Assembly: GCA_002150815.3 (NCBI GenBank)
Contig: NDFF03000320.1
Coordinates: 496,001 to 560,000, forward strand
Reading direction: 5' to 3'
DNA from: Grammothele lineata
Taxonomy: Eukaryota; Basidiomycota; Agaricomycetes; Polyporales; Polyporaceae
Length of the DNA: 64,000 nt
Under the pieces are notes generated by a model that did no database searches, was not told where the DNA came from, and saw nothing but the letters and a program-made list of their open reading frames with translations. Each line of letters opens with the position of its first letter. The first letter of the stretch is position 1. Below, in pieces: positions 47,252 to 58,835 of the stretch. Position numbers and translations under genes: made by a program.

Positions 47252-47907
47252 TCACGCCGCACTCCCGACCGCGCCGACGGCCTTGCCGATATCGTCGACG
47301 CGCTTGCGAAACGTACGCCACTTCTGCGAACCGGCGGCGAGAATCGTGGCGTGGTCGTTATATCCGTCGATAGGTGCGTTGAGCTTGAGGAAAGGGTTCG
47401 CCACGGCCTGGCGGTAAGCCGTATGAAGCGCGCGGAAGATCTGAAATCACACCAGGCCGTGCGCAATGGCAACGAGAAGGTGACAAATGGGAGAATGAAT
47501 CAACATAGAAGGTGGCAGCGGAGAAGAGAAGTATCAAAAAGCACGTACGGTGAGCACGTCCGCGTCCCGGACGACGGAGTCAGTGAGCGCAAGCGCTATT
47601 ATGATCTTCACCTTGAGGGGGGTCATGTAGCCGTACACCGCGACGTCCTCCATTGTGTATAGCAGATTCATGTAGCATTCAGTCGATTTGGACGCCGCCG
47701 CCGCCGAGACTAATGTCGAGGTCAGGGCTTTGAGGGGCGGGGACCGGTGAGGACTGACGCACTGCGCTCATCGATCACGTCGAGGCTGGTGTGTGCAATG
47801 TAGTGGTATTTGAGCTCATCCTGACCCTGGACGAAGGTCCGAATAAGGACGGGATGGTTCTGCGGAGAGACGAAAGCGACTGCGTTCAGCCGAAGCTGGG
47901 GAGGCAT
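47252..47907 (-). CDS. TRAPP complex subunit, TRAPPC2L-like (sedlin fold)
   Basis: Exons complement(join(47252..47440,47549..47709,47763..47907)), 164 aa. TRAPPC2-like proteins are small longin-fold subunits of the TRAPP tethering/Rab-GEF complexes at ER-Golgi membranes. Diagnostic stretches are LNAVAFVSPQNHPVLIRTF, LKYHYIAHTSLDVIDER, ECYMNLLYTMEDVAVYGY, MTPLKVKIIIALAL, VRDADVLTIFRALHTAYRQA and PFLKLNAPI, with a basic C-terminal helix. Length is normal. The 2-to-3 junction (LT-IFRALH) and the 1-to-2 junction (ER-ISAAAASK) restore the family pattern; the Ala/Ser-rich insert after the first junction is somewhat unusual. Confidence 0.92.
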
Positions 47908-48201
47908 GGTGGAGGAAAGCAAGCTGCTCGCGTTTGACGCCGGTGTCACTGGTGCGGTATGCGGATGCTCGACGTTTCGGTTTCTCGCTCCGGTAAACAT
48001 ACGTCACTTAGCGAGTGCGCTGCACACGATGTCACGGACGAAAAACAAGTCTAAGGTTATGGTAGCAGATACAAACTTCGTGCCTTCGTGCATGCGGACA
48101 GACATACGATGATCGCTGAAGCAAAGATTAAAATATACGGACCAGACCGAGCAAAGCGTAAAGTGGGATGGAAAGCGTGTGGCAGACAACAACATGCATC
48201 A

Positions 48202-48880
48202 TCATATCGAGCCGTTCGTGTAGTAGCGCCATGCGAAGTAAGCACCCAGAACTGCGAGAGGGACAAAGTACATCATGCTGGAATCATGGAGGTCAGACAA
48301 CAGTGTAAGTACATCATAATGAGTACGACATACTTGGAGCCCTGCTGAACCGCAGTGTTGACCGTGCTGTTGTGAGACAGGGAAGACGAGCTGGGCTTCG
48401 TCTTGAGTTCCTAGAGGCCCAGAAGGGAACGAGTCAGGCACTGAGGGTAGATTGACAGGTACTAGACGCACGTCGGTCTTTTCAAAATCCCCAACAAGCA
48501 TGTCCTTGAGGAGGGCACGCGCCTCATCCGAGTGGCCGACATCCTCAAACGCCTCCGTCGCATCACGGGCTGCAGAAACAAAGTATGAGCATGGACAGCG
48601 CTCATGATAGCACCGTGTATACGTACCAGCCTCGGCGAGGATCACCTCGTCGCCACCAGGGTGCTTGAAATCGTAATGAGGACAGACCACAATGGCGCGC
48701 CATGTGAGAAGAGCATACCTCGTCAATGAACTTCGTGACATCGTACACTGAGGCCTGCCGTGAGCTATCTGAGCGGGAACGTGCGAAGAACTGGGACGGA
48801 CCCTTCTCATGCAAAAGAATGTAGAGGGAGTCCTTGGTCTTGTGCTCCTTTAGCTCTGCGTAGGTGACGAGCTTGGACAT
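48202..48880 (-). CDS. CYB5: Tail-anchored cytochrome b5
   Basis: Exons complement(join(48202..48277,48334..48410,48463..48569,48627..48663,48719..48747,48802..48880)), 134 aa. Cytochrome b5 is an ER-surface electron carrier for desaturases, sterol enzymes and P450s. The heme ligands are H37 in HPGGDE and H61 in [24 protein letters not shown] is the classic core. The C-terminal [19 protein letters not shown] (about 110-128) is the single membrane anchor followed by a short polar tail. The exons are very short (29, 37, 76, 77, 79 and 107 nt). The intron 48411..48462 was inferred because reading through it puts the anchor out of frame, while splicing gives a Ser/Thr linker running into the anchor, as in relatives. 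Confidence 0.93.
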
Positions 48881-49616
48881 GGTGGACGAGGACGGTGGGG
48901 ACGGAGGGAGAGAAGGGACGGTGGAAGCTGGGCGGGAACAGCTGGCGTGATTGGCAGCAAATGGGCGTCGTGCTATATGAGCAGGCGCGGATTTCACACG
49001 TGGCCTCGCAGGATTATGCCACCACCAGCGAGCTGATCCCGATGGTCCCGCCTGCCGACTGCACCGGACGACGCGTCCACGCGAAGAAGTCGCGTTCAGA
49101 ACGCGTTCTGGGACCGTCTGGCCGGTTGGCGGCCCTTTTGGTCATTCTGTCTCACTCCGCTCTGCAGGCGTGATCTTCCTGCTCGCACTCGCTTTCTGAG
49201 CCGACCCCTCGTGTTCGTTGGCCACCATACAGCGAGGGAATCCTGTCGGAAACTCGAGTTAACAGTCTGCTGTTATTGGTGACGATCCCATTCGTTCGTA
49301 GCACAATCGCACTACGTTCGCTGTTCGCAAAAGGCAAATCTCGGTCAGGCAATGTCAAGCATTTTCCGCCTTCTGGCCTCCACGCAATAGGCGCCAGTGG
49401 GTAGACGTGGCTTACTTAAGTCGCCGGGAAAAGCCGAAGATCGAATCTCCGCCACGAAGCCCACGGCGCGGGCCCGTCGGGCAGTGTTGTTGTACTCATC
49501 CTTGTTCACACCGCCGTCCCCCTCACTCGCTTTCCAAATCACCATCGACGCGCCAGCCCGACGCCTCCGACGCGATATACGCACGCGTGGAGCGTCCCCT
49601 TGCTCGCATAGCCGCC
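48881..49616. promoter_or_regulatory. Shared divergent region, CYB5 / FG-nucleoporin-like gene
   Basis: 736 bp between divergent starts, no supported gene. An open frame leads into the nucleoporin exon from about 49407, but its earlier in-frame start is not needed. No specific regulatory sites assigned. Confidence 0.4.
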
Positions 49617-52600
49617 ATGAATTACGACGAATCTTCCGACATTCTAGGGGGTCGCATTCGCGTAACCCCTCAGACGTCTTCCGGTTGGTTCAGTGGTGGT
49701 CAGATCACTTTGCTCTTGGGGCTCGGGCTGGTGGCGCTTTACTCGTGGGTGCAGATTGCTCCGCACTACCGGCAATGGAGGGAGACACGATATCGCAAGT
49801 GAGTCCAGATCCTTTTTTCCTCACGCCACCGCTCACCCGTTATGTGCCAGGGCGATGCGTAGACGTCATGGAATTCCCGACGACGATAACCGGCCGTTCA
49901 ACGTAGCGTACGCGGCCGCAACGCAGTCCCGCAAATGGTCGGATAAGTCTAGCAGGGGCCCGTCCGAAGCGGAATCTACACCAACGGATCGGATAGTTGT
50001 GGGTAGAGGTGTGTCGACTCAAGGTTGGACGTATTTGTTAGATCCTGACGGGACCCTTCAGCTTTCCCTCCGACTCCAGCGGCTGTTCCGAAGATGGCAG
50101 CTCCTGTTGGAGGACATCCTTCCTTCTACCGCTCCTTCGACTTGTAAGGCCCATAAACTGATGTTTTCCCTATGTCCTAATGCCTTGTCGTTCAGCTCCA
50201 AATCGGGCATTCAGACTGAACATGCATCCGCACCCCCCTCAGCCCAGAATGACGTCCAGCCTCATGACAACTCTCGAACCGATGACCCCGCTCCTCGTAG
50301 GCAATCCCTTCCCACGAAATCTTCCCGCAGAAAACACAGCCTGGATGCAGAAGGTGATTCTGAGGCTGAGACTTCACCCAAGAAGTCTCGCGTGGATAGA
50401 GGGGATGCAATTGACGAAGTCGAGGAGGCAAGGCTGCATGGTTCGGACGAGGAGATGGAGGTCGACGAGACTCAGCCCACTAAGCGCGGGGCGAAACGCG
50501 TGGCCAGCTCTGAGGATGACGAAGGTCTGCACAGTTCCCGCTCGACACGCCGTGACAAACGTGCTCGTAAGATCTCTGCCCACACGTCTCAGCAGTCGGC
50601 CGACGAAGAGATGGACGAGGATGAGTTGGGCGAGTTGGATGATGACATGCCGGACGCTGCAGCTCGTGGTAAGAAGAGGGACCGCGCCGAGGCAGGCTCT
50701 TCGTTCGGCGGGGATGAGTCGGTCATGGGCGACGAGGAGAAACCCCAGCCACGGAGGCGCAGGCGCACCGTCTCCAACAAGCTTGGACAAGCCTCCACCC
50801 GTGGACAGAAACGCGGTCGCGGCATGGACTCGCAAGACAGCGACGAGTCAGAGCTTGAGCAGCCTACTCGCCAGAACGGGCGCAAAAAGCGCGGGAAGCG
50901 GGCTCAAGACGACGTGATGCCCGTCTCCAATGACCCGCTGTGCAAGGGCAAACGCATCGGTGAAGAGTGGGAGAGTAACGGCGTCCATTACAAGGTCGGC
51001 CCGAATGGTCAGCGGCTTCGTCAAGCACTCGTCAAGAAGACGAAGTCCAGATTCCCCATGGTGAGCACAAGTGCGTATTCACAAAGTCAGCAATTTGCTG
51101 ACCCCATGCCAGCCAAAGGATTCTCAGCATCCCGACCGTCGTGCCAATGTTGAGATCTACGTCGAGACTTGGCTCTCGGATGAAGAATACAAGGCGGCAA
51201 AGGAGCGTCACGAACTTGATTGGCAGGACGCGGCACCAAGTCCCCCGGAACCGCAGACACCCTCTGACATCTTGGTAAGGACATTCTGTGACGACTGAGA
51301 CCTAACTAATGGCGCATATATCCAGGATTCTCCATCTAAAGTCGCGGGCAAGAACCTCCTGTGGTCTTCAACTTCATCGCCTCGTGACAGTCCTTTCAGG
51401 AGGGGGCCATTCAGGCAATCTATCACCTCAAATGTGGAGCCAAAAGCTCAGCCGTCTCTGTCAGTTCGTCGCATCTCTACCGTGTACACGGCACCCTCCT
51501 CTCCCGCCTCGGACAGCCCCGTTCTGCAGAAGACGAAGTCTTACTCGAAGTGGGAGAAACAGGACCTAGAAGCACAAGCAATGCTCAAGATTAGGGACAA
51601 ACTGCAAGGCGTGCGTTCGACAGAAGCACTGAGATTAGCCTCTCCCGGTTCTGCCACTCCAGCGCCAGCTGCATCGGTGTTTGGCAGCCTGAAAACATCC
51701 ACCGACGCCGCCAAGGTTCCTGAGAAGCCCGCTGCAGCGTCGTCTCCTTTCACCTTCGGCAACACTACCGCGAGCAAGCCTGCTTCTGCAGAACCACCTA
51801 AGTCGAACGTTATAGACTCCGTGCAGGCTTCGTCGTCCAACGCCGAGCCACTGAACGCCGCGGCACCTCCATTGTCGTTCGCAAAGCCACCGTCCACAAC
51901 CCCCGCCGCACCTGCGCCAACTGGGTCTGCTCCGTCCAGTAACACGTCCATACCGAACTTCTTCGCCAAGCCAGCGGCCCCTGCATCCGCTCCCCTTACC
52001 CCGTCTACGACTATACCATCCTCGATACCTAACTTCTTCGGTCCCAAGGCCGCAGACGCCAAACCCTCGGAGGCTCCAAAACCCGCGCCCACGGCGGCTG
52101 GCGACGTCTCGAAGCCATTCACCGGTTTTGGTCCTGTCACGCAACCCGGTAGCTCGCCGTTTGGTGCCCCTGCAGCGGCTGATGCGGCCAAGCCATCTGA
52201 CAAGCCGGGTGCCTCCTTGGTCTCCCGCCTCGGCATGGGACCGCCCCCTCAGCAAGCCTCAGCTGCGCCCACGTTCTCCTTCGCAAAGCCCGCCCCAGCG
52301 GCACCGAGTCCTGCAACCCAGCAGCAGCCCAAGGCAGCATCACCTGCACCTGCCCCATCTGCTCCGTCAACGCAACCCAAGTTTGATTTTGGGATACCAC
52401 CAAAGCCGCCAGCGACTGCGCCGACGCCCTCAGCTCCTCCCGCAACCGCACCCGTTGCCTCGTCAACTGCCCCTGCTACCTCGACGCCCAAGTTCAGCTT
52501 CGGCTTGAGTAACGCTGCGTCCCAGCCCACCACAGGTGGTAACCCGAGTCCCTTCGGCGGCGCCAATGCGACGAGCACTAACGCGACCGCTTCATCCGCA

Positions 52601-53644
52601 TCCGCGCCCAAACCGGCATTTGGCGGATTTAACACGATGCCTGGCGCAGCCTCGACCACGGCCACAGCTCCGAGCCCGTTCGGCGCACCGTCTGGGGCCT
52701 CAGGCCCTGTACCCTCGCCCTTCGGTGCGCAGGTGACCGGAAGCGCGAAGCCTGCAGAGACGCCAAGATCTGCGTTTGGCTTCGGGGGTGGTACGCCCTC
52801 AGGCGCGGGCGCGACGTCTTCGCCGTTTGGTGCGACTTCGGCATCTGCCTCCTCGCCGTTTGGCGTGACCTCAACGTCTTCCTCTACGCCGTTTGGGGCC
52901 CCGAAGGCCGCCACGTCAGCGTTTGGCGGTAATGCCGCTTCTTCAACATCTTTTGGAGGCGCTCCGACTACGACGCCATCGTCCACGCCGTTTGGAGGAA
53001 CGTCCGAGGCCACCTCGAAGCCTAACGAAGCACCCAAGTCCGCCTTTGCCTTCGGTGCGAGTAACACGACGTCGTCCTCGACGTCCACGCCGCTCGGTGC
53101 GCCGAAGACAGAAGAGAAGAAGGAAGGCGAGGCGCCGAAACCGACGTTCTCGTTCGGCGGGAACACTGCATCCACGCCGAGCTCGACTTTTGGGGCGGGT
53201 TCGACGCCTGTTTCTGGATTCGGGTCGTCAGCGTTCGGAGCGACGTCCTCGAGCACGCCGGCATTTGGTGGTGCATCGTCTGCTCCTGTGTTCGGTGCGT
53301 CCTCGGCACCCGGTTTTGGCGCGACAAATAAGCCGGCAGAGAGCAAGCCAACATTCCCCTTCGGTGCTCCCTCGAGTACTCCGACTGTGAATGGTGCTAG
53401 CGCCACAGGTCCAGCTACCAACTCGACGGAGAATAAGCCCAATTTCAGTTTTGGCGCCCCTTCATCGTCTGCTCCCTCAAGCTTTGGTAGCTTCGGTTCG
53501 ACGCCGTCGAGTACGACCACCGCTACGTCTTCGCCATTTGGTGCTCCCGCCTCTAATCCGCAAGGCACGCTGGGTTTCGGCGGGTCGTCCTCTTCTAGTC
53601 CCTTCAGCTTCGGTTCGAATGCGGGTCAGAACACTCAAAAGTAG
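49617..53644 (+). CDS. FG-repeat nucleoporin-like protein with N-terminal membrane segment
   Basis: Exons 49617..49798, 49851..50008, 50080..50143, 50196..51060, 51113..51274, 51326..53644; 1249 aa. The N-terminus (MNYDESSDILGG) leads to a hydrophobic helix at about residues 26-45 (ITLLLGLGLVALYSWVQIAP), then RYRKAMRRRHGIPDDD. Next is a long charged region with basic and acidic clusters, several of them NLS-like (KKRGKR, RRRRR), then a conserved-looking stretch (RRANVEIYVETWLSDEEY, GKNLLWSS). The C-terminal about 650 residues are Ser/Thr/Ala/Pro-rich with many FG dipeptides in PFGA, AFGG, FSFG and FGFG contexts, as in permeability-barrier nucleoporins. A combination of one transmembrane helix and an FG tail would anchor the repeats at the pore membrane or inner nuclear membrane. 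The exact Nup identity is not clear; it may be a basidiomycete-specific Nup. Confidence 0.82.
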
Positions 53645-54233
53645 CTACACCTGCATACCAGACACTCCTTTTCCACCGTCTCCCATGTACATATGGCCAA
53701 TGTCACATAGCGCATGCGTTCCTATCCTGTGGTCCCTTCGGTTTGCGTCACTAGTACTGTACAGGGATCTCACTCCTATTACTGTATGTCTCCATCCATT
53801 TCGCCTTCATCTGTAACACGTATGCAATTGCCATCCACCGGTCTTGTTACGGTCAAATTTCCCACGGAGCGTGCGTCGACAACGTTATAGCGACGACAGT
53901 GAAATGAAGGACGCCAGATTGGGGAGAACCGTGGCGGGCATGACGCATGTGAAACCAGAATAGCTGGGGAAGCGGCTGACCCTCGCAGGGCGAGCGCGCC
54001 GGTGGGGGCGACGGCGACGAGCACTCGTCCCTCTTTCAGCCAACTCCCTCAGGGCGCGAAGAGTTCTATCTTTCTACAGGCTCCTCTGCTCTTCTGCTTG
54101 TTCATTTCGAATCTGCGGTGCTCTGAGCTCTCGGAGGCGGTCTCGTACCAGTGCCGCTTTGATCCCCGCGGTACTCCCCGCACTTCCTAGGCCGTCCGCC
54201 CTCGCCTCCGTTAATCCATAGGCCGCTCCTTCT
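53645..54233. other. Intergenic region
   Basis: 589 bp between two plus-strand genes. Holds the 3'UTR of the nucleoporin-like gene and the promoter of the next. No gene or repeat recognised. Confidence 0.5.
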
Positions 54234-56966
54234 ATGCTCTCAACCAGCTCGACGGGGACACCGCGCCGGCCCAAACCGCCGGCGAAGGCCCGCAAGTCCA
54301 GCTCGCTCAACTTCGCGAGTATTGCGCCGCCCCCTCCATATGCCGTGTCCGCACCCCCACTTGAGGAGACAATACTCGATTCACCTATCCGCGCCACGGC
54401 GCAGCTGGCCCAGGCAGCGGCCACGCGGGGGTCTCCCGACGGCGGGATCGGACTACCGGGTACTCCGGGTCTGGATGACTGGATGAACGAGAAGTCGCGG
54501 GAGGAGCTGTCGGGTCTACTTCTGAAGGCGGATGGGATCATCAAGTCGCGAGAGACAGGTGCGCCGTATATCTATTCAGTAGCTCATTCCAGCATTAACA
54601 GAAGGCCGGACGCTGCAGAATTGAGCCTCACTTCTTCATTATGCAAGTCATTGTACTCCGACAACATCACATTAAAGACGAAGCACGAGGCTTTACTCGC
54701 ACGTCTCCCGTCCGCGACCGGCCGCTCGACCCCAACCCTCTCCCCGCGCCCATCATCTCCCGCGTTTCTTGATCCCCAAAGCGTACACCAATCCCTCTCC
54801 TATCCCTCCGGTCCCATCGCGTTTCCTGGGTCGCCGGAAGACCCTGGTACACCTCCCACCGCTGCGCTCTCGCGGAGCATCCGGCGCGCGCGGCGCATCT
54901 CCGTCACGCCCGCGGAACTCGCGCTCCTCTCCGACCAGAACGCGGAGCTGCTCGACAAGCTCGAGCAACTCGAATCCGAGTCACTCAAGGCGGACCAGGC
55001 CGGCAAGCGCAAGCTCCGCCGGCTCGAACAGGAGATTCAGAGCCTCCGCGACGAGCTCGAGCACACGCAGGCACGCGGCATGGAGCTCGAGGAGCAAGCG
55101 CGTTCCGCGACGGCACACGCTGCCGCGGTCGAGCTACGCAAGGAGCGCGACGAGCGGCTGCAGGCGCTTCGCGAGAAGGCGTCCGTAGAAGTGTCCGAGG
55201 AGGGTGTGAGGGACTTCGCACCACCAAGCGCGTTACGCATGGGCCCGATCGGGCGCAGCGCGAGCAGCCGGTCGAACGCGTCGGCAAGCACATCCCATAG
55301 CACACTTGACGGCTTGCCGGATTATCCATCCGAGACCGATGGTCTAGACGAGCAGCAACACCAGGCCAAGGAGTCTGATTCGTACTTCCTTACAGAGTCA
55401 GCCTCTATGCATGGCAAATCCCCGCTGGCTGAGTACGCCATCGTCTCACAGCTATTGGCCAAAATCCAAGAGCTCGAAGAGACGAACGCCCAGATTCACG
55501 AGGACCAGAAGCGGACTGAGGAGCGAATGCGCGCGGCACAATGGGACGCAGAAAGCATACGACGTGTTTATGATTGTCTCGACAACGGCGACATTGATGT
55601 CGAAGTCCAGGAAGAAGACGAAGATTCGTCCCCGGGTTTCAGCTCGTCACCCCTTGTGCCCAAAGACACGATTCGGTTCAGTAGCCTACGTAGATCCATT
55701 GCTGGCGACATGAGCAGATCTCTGATGACCTCAGATTCCGACATCTTCTCGGCCGGCACTACACAAGACATGCGGAGCACTTTACGGGACGGTTGCGGGA
55801 GGTCAAATGCCGCCTTGAAGCCTCGGAAGATCGTCGTCGGGTTGTTCGACTCTGACCCTGACGCGAGCACGGGTCCCGCTGTATGGGGCGAATACCCACC
55901 GGCACTCACAGTGTCCTCATCATTCCGTTCAGGCCCAACGCGGGTCAAATCGGCGTGGTCATCTACGGCGACAGACGGTCTAGCACTTCCTTCACCCTCC
56001 CTCAGCATGATGCCGTTTCCTGTGGAGGGCCGGGGCCGGACATTGGGGAGCGAGCTCGGCAGCGAATGCGGCGACGACTGGGCAGAGCGCGGCATCAACC
56101 ATCACTTGCGCACAAGCAGCCTTTACGGCCTCGCCGGCCTCTCATCCTCACCCGCCTCGCCGAGCAGCGAATCCGCCGCGCCCCTCCCCCCAATTGTCTT
56201 CCCCACAGACGAGCGCCCGGATGCGGCGCAGTGGGGCGACGAGGATGCAGACCCATCCACGCCTCCGCGCGGCCCGCAGCTCAACGTGGAGCCCCCAACC
56301 CCAACGCCGAGCAAGCTGCGCTCTCCCGCGGCCGTACGCCAGGTCCGGCTCTCGCAGACTGTCCGCTCGCGGACGAGTCGTTGGGTCGAGGGTCGCATCG
56401 TCCATACGCCCGCGTCCACACCCGCCGCGCCCGTGGAGCAGCTCAAGCGCGAGCACGAGCCTCAGGCGCTGCGCAAGCGGTCTTCCGTGACGCTTGGCCG
56501 GCGCACGGGCTCCAGCGTGCTGGCCACTGCAGGTGCGAGCGCGCTGGCGGCGGGTACGGGCTTGCTCGGCGAGACGTTCGACAGCGCCGTCGGACAGATC
56601 AGGCGCGTCGCGAGTCGTGGGACGTTCTCTCCGCTCGGATTCGTGCTCCCATCCGAACCCGAGCCCGCACCAACTTCAACACAGGAGCAAGAGCAGCGGA
56701 CAGACGTGCCGCAAGACGGCGAGGAGGCTGACGCCCCCGCGGACGGTACGGCGGATCGTTCGCTCACGATTCGGCCAGACGCGTCGCTCGCGGACCCGTT
56801 CGACGGGAAGCGTGAGGGCGTGGTTGGGTTTGTGCTCGAGGCGTGGTTGTGGCTCCAGTTCATAGTCGTAGTTGCCCTCTTCCTCTGGGCGATGGCCAAA
56901 CGCGGGCCCAAAGTCGTCCTCGAGGCTGAACGACGAAACGCTCAGCGCGCGTCGCCGCGGCCATAG
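54234..56966 (+). CDS. Coiled-coil protein with C-terminal membrane anchor
   Basis: Exons 54234..54558 and 54619..56966; 890 aa. I do not recognise a named family, though similar proteins seem conserved in basidiomycetes. In order: a Pro/Ser-rich start; DDWMNEKSREELSGLLLKA leading into TELSLTSSLCKSLYSDNI and LKTKHEALLARLP; Ser/Pro-rich linkers; a strong coiled coil at about 215-310 (LLSDQNAELLDKLEQLESES onwards, continuing with Arg/Glu heptads); a second short coiled coil (LAKIQELEETNAQIHEDQKR); a long disordered part; and a C-terminal hydrophobic helix (AWLWLQFIVVVALFLWAMA) 20-odd residues from the end. This suggests a tail-anchored tether facing the cytosol or nucleoplasm. The 60-nt intron is in frame without a stop, but removing it joins SRET to ELSLTSSL in a natural helix. 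No function assigned. Confidence 0.75.
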   Translation: MLSTSSTGTPRRPKPPAKARKSSSLNFASIAPPPPYAVSAPPLEETILDSPIRATAQLAQAAATRGSPDGGIGLPGTPGLDDWMNEKSREELSGLLLKADGIIKSRETGAPYIYSVAHSSINRRPDAAELSLTSSLCKSLYSDNITLKTKHEALLARLPSATGRSTPTLSPRPSSPAFLDPQSVHQSLSYPSGPIAFPGSPEDPGTPPTAALSRSIRRARRISVTPAELALLSDQNAELLDKLEQLESESLKADQAGKRKLRRLEQEIQSLRDELEHTQARGMELEEQARSATAHAAAVELRKERDERLQALREKASVEVSEEGVRDFAPPSALRMGPIGRSASSRSNASASTSHSTLDGLPDYPSETDGLDEQQHQAKESDSYFLTESASMHGKSPLAEYAIVSQLLAKIQELEETNAQIHEDQKRTEERMRAAQWDAESIRRVYDCLDNGDIDVEVQEEDEDSSPGFSSSPLVPKDTIRFSSLRRSIAGDMSRSLMTSDSDIFSAGTTQDMRSTLRDGCGRSNAALKPRKIVVGLFDSDPDASTGPAVWGEYPPALTVSSSFRSGPTRVKSAWSSTATDGLALPSPSLSMMPFPVEGRGRTLGSELGSECGDDWAERGINHHLRTSSLYGLAGLSSSPASPSSESAAPLPPIVFPTDERPDAAQWGDEDADPSTPPRGPQLNVEPPTPTPSKLRSPAAVRQVRLSQTVRSRTSRWVEGRIVHTPASTPAAPVEQLKREHEPQALRKRSSVTLGRRTGSSVLATAGASALAAGTGLLGETFDSAVGQIRRVASRGTFSPLGFVLPSEPEPAPTSTQEQEQRTDVPQDGEEADAPADGTADRSLTIRPDASLADPFDGKREGVVGFVLEAWLWLQFIVVVALFLWAMAKRGPKVVLEAERRNAQRASPRP

Positions 56967-57538
56967 GTTGACCGCACGTCACATCACTACTGTTATGTGG
57001 ATGTAATATAGTATGTTGTGATGTTTTCTTGTTGCTTACGTTGCGTACCTCCTACCACAGGATGACGCTACGCCTTTCGTTCTTTTCTAGGGACGGCGCC
57101 GTACATTATACCATACATTCGCTCAATGATCCTGTAACATTCCTCTTCGTCGCTTCGGAGGCGGCTCCCTCTTCCATAATTTGTACAACACTGTATATCC
57201 CGCATATCCTGACAGTTACTGGCCAGTCGCCGCACCACATTTGTAGTAGATACGCACTCCTGCAATCAACATGTATCCAGACGTGTCGTTTGCGTGCATC
57301 AACACAATACAATCGCACGGCTTCTGAGTCCGGCCCGAGCCAAAGGGATGCTCACAGTCCTGTAAAATTACAGCGAGGGTAACGTATCTGGGATACAACG
57401 GGGAATATGATCCGTACAAACGTATACACGATACCTCAAACCCATTAACCGATATACCGTCCAGCCCACTCGACCGCCGGAAGGAGCCTCAAAATTAGAC
57501 ATTGTGTACAATTACTGTCAAAAATCCGATTGACATTC
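56967..57538. other. Convergent intergenic region
   Basis: 572 bp between convergent stop codons, lower in GC than its neighbours. The frames here (for example 57029-57382) lack features. Presumably the two 3'UTRs. Confidence 0.5.
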
Positions 57539-58835
57539 TCAAGCAAGGGCACTCTTAAGCCATTCAGCCAAGGCGGCATTGAGTTCCTTGGAAGCCTCGA
57601 GCTGCACCCAATGGCCAGTGTCGAACGTACGAATCGTCGCGCGCGCGCAGTGAGCCTGTACGACGGCCTCGGAGCCTGCAGCGATGCAAACGTGGTCGCG
57701 GGCACAGCCGGCGAAGAAGAGCGGGTGGGGGAGGTCGATGCGGTCTTTAATCGCTGTGCGGGGGAATCAGCACGATGTTCACAAGGCGGCAGAACAACGT
57801 AGAGGAGTACGCACCTTCATCGTCGTTCGCCAAGATTCCAGGGGTGAGCATGACCTCGAACCACTTCAGGGCCGCCCCGAGCCCGCCCGCTTTCTTCCAG
57901 TCTGCAAGCATGCGCGTTTTATCCTGTGTGCGTCAATGGCATAATCAGACAACAGATATCATGATGACGATGCTCATACGCGAGGCATCCCGCACCTGGG
58001 GTGAGATGAAGGGAGCCACGGGAGCGAGCTTGCCTGCCCTAAGCCAGGACTCGAGTTCGTCTCGCTGGCAAAGAACCGATTTCCAGAGGTCTGGCTCCGC
58101 GGTGTACCAGAGAGATAACAAGGACTCGGACTGGTGAGAGGGCATGAGAATGGGTGGTCAGATAGCGGGACGACGCGCACGGGACCTACATTGGCGTTCA
58201 CGATGTCTCTGGCCCGCTTCTCTCCGAGGAAACTACGAGACACACTGACATTAGCCAACGGCAGTTTGCGACGGCGACATCATACGTACAGCCAATACGC
58301 GAACAGCTCCCCGTTAACGAGTTCCAGTTGCTTCTTGAGCACGTTATGCAGGTCATAGTCCGGGAGGGGCGGACAGTACCCGCTCGAAAGTACCGCGATG
58401 CACAGGACTCTGTCGGGATAGTATTGCCCCAAGCGCGAGCACAGGATCGAACCCCTGCGACATTCAGACGGTGGTCAGTAGGCGAAACGCTCTCAAGTCG
58501 GAACGTCTCACGCACCAGTCGTGTCCAACGGCGACGAACTTGGAGACCTTGCACTGGTCAAGGAGCTCGAGAATGTCCTTGCAGATCTTGCTCGGAACAT
58601 AATGTGTGATGTCTGCGGGTTTTGATGAGCCTCCGTGCCCGAGGAGGTCGGGGGCGATGACGCCGTACCCAGCGGCGGTAAAGAACGGGACCTGTTGGCG
58701 CCAGTCATTCGACGTCGAGGGGAAACCGTGGATAAAGAGGACGGTGGGAAGCGAGGGGTTTCCTGGGGGGGAGACGAAAGTGTGGTAGGTATGACCAGAG
58801 GTGGTCAAGATATTTTTGTATGCGCGAGGGTCCAT
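57539..58835 (-). CDS. Alpha/beta-hydrolase, epoxide-hydrolase type
   Basis: Exons complement(join(57539..57753,57815..57923,57996..58130,58190..58232,58290..58454,58516..58835)), 328 aa. Soluble epoxide hydrolases open epoxides through an aspartate ester. Visible: the oxyanion motif HGFP (36-39), the nucleophile in VGHDWG (about D106), a likely acid in CARDH (about D277) and the general base in TGHW (about H305). The cap region between contains YWLFLGEKRARDIV, ESLLSLWYTAEPDLW and LKWFEVMLTP. Length and exon arrangement agree with fungal members. Asp rather than Ser at the nucleophile elbow excludes an ordinary esterase; haloalkane dehalogenase is less likely. The ATG at 58835 was chosen; an in-frame ATG at 58844 would add three residues. 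The substrate is unknown; fungal relatives act on fatty-acid or xenobiotic epoxides. Confidence 0.9.

Noticed and set aside
52249..53568. A 439-codon antisense open frame opposite the FG-repeat exon
   Set aside because: It is low-complexity (Gly/Ala/Pro) and arises from the biased codons of the FG repeats on the other strand; the sense frame has clear nucleoporin-type repeats and splice-consistent upstream exons.
51660..53640. Repetitive blocks that might look like a CRISPR array or satellite
   Set aside because: The repeats are degenerate, in frame and encode FG-type units in a eukaryotic gene; spacing is irregular.
58441..58470. A sequence like a tRNA T-arm (GGATCGAACCCCTGCGAC)
   Set aside because: It lies at an intron-exon junction of the epoxide hydrolase gene and no acceptor, D or anticodon stem can be built around it. 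I found no tRNA or rRNA genes in the window.
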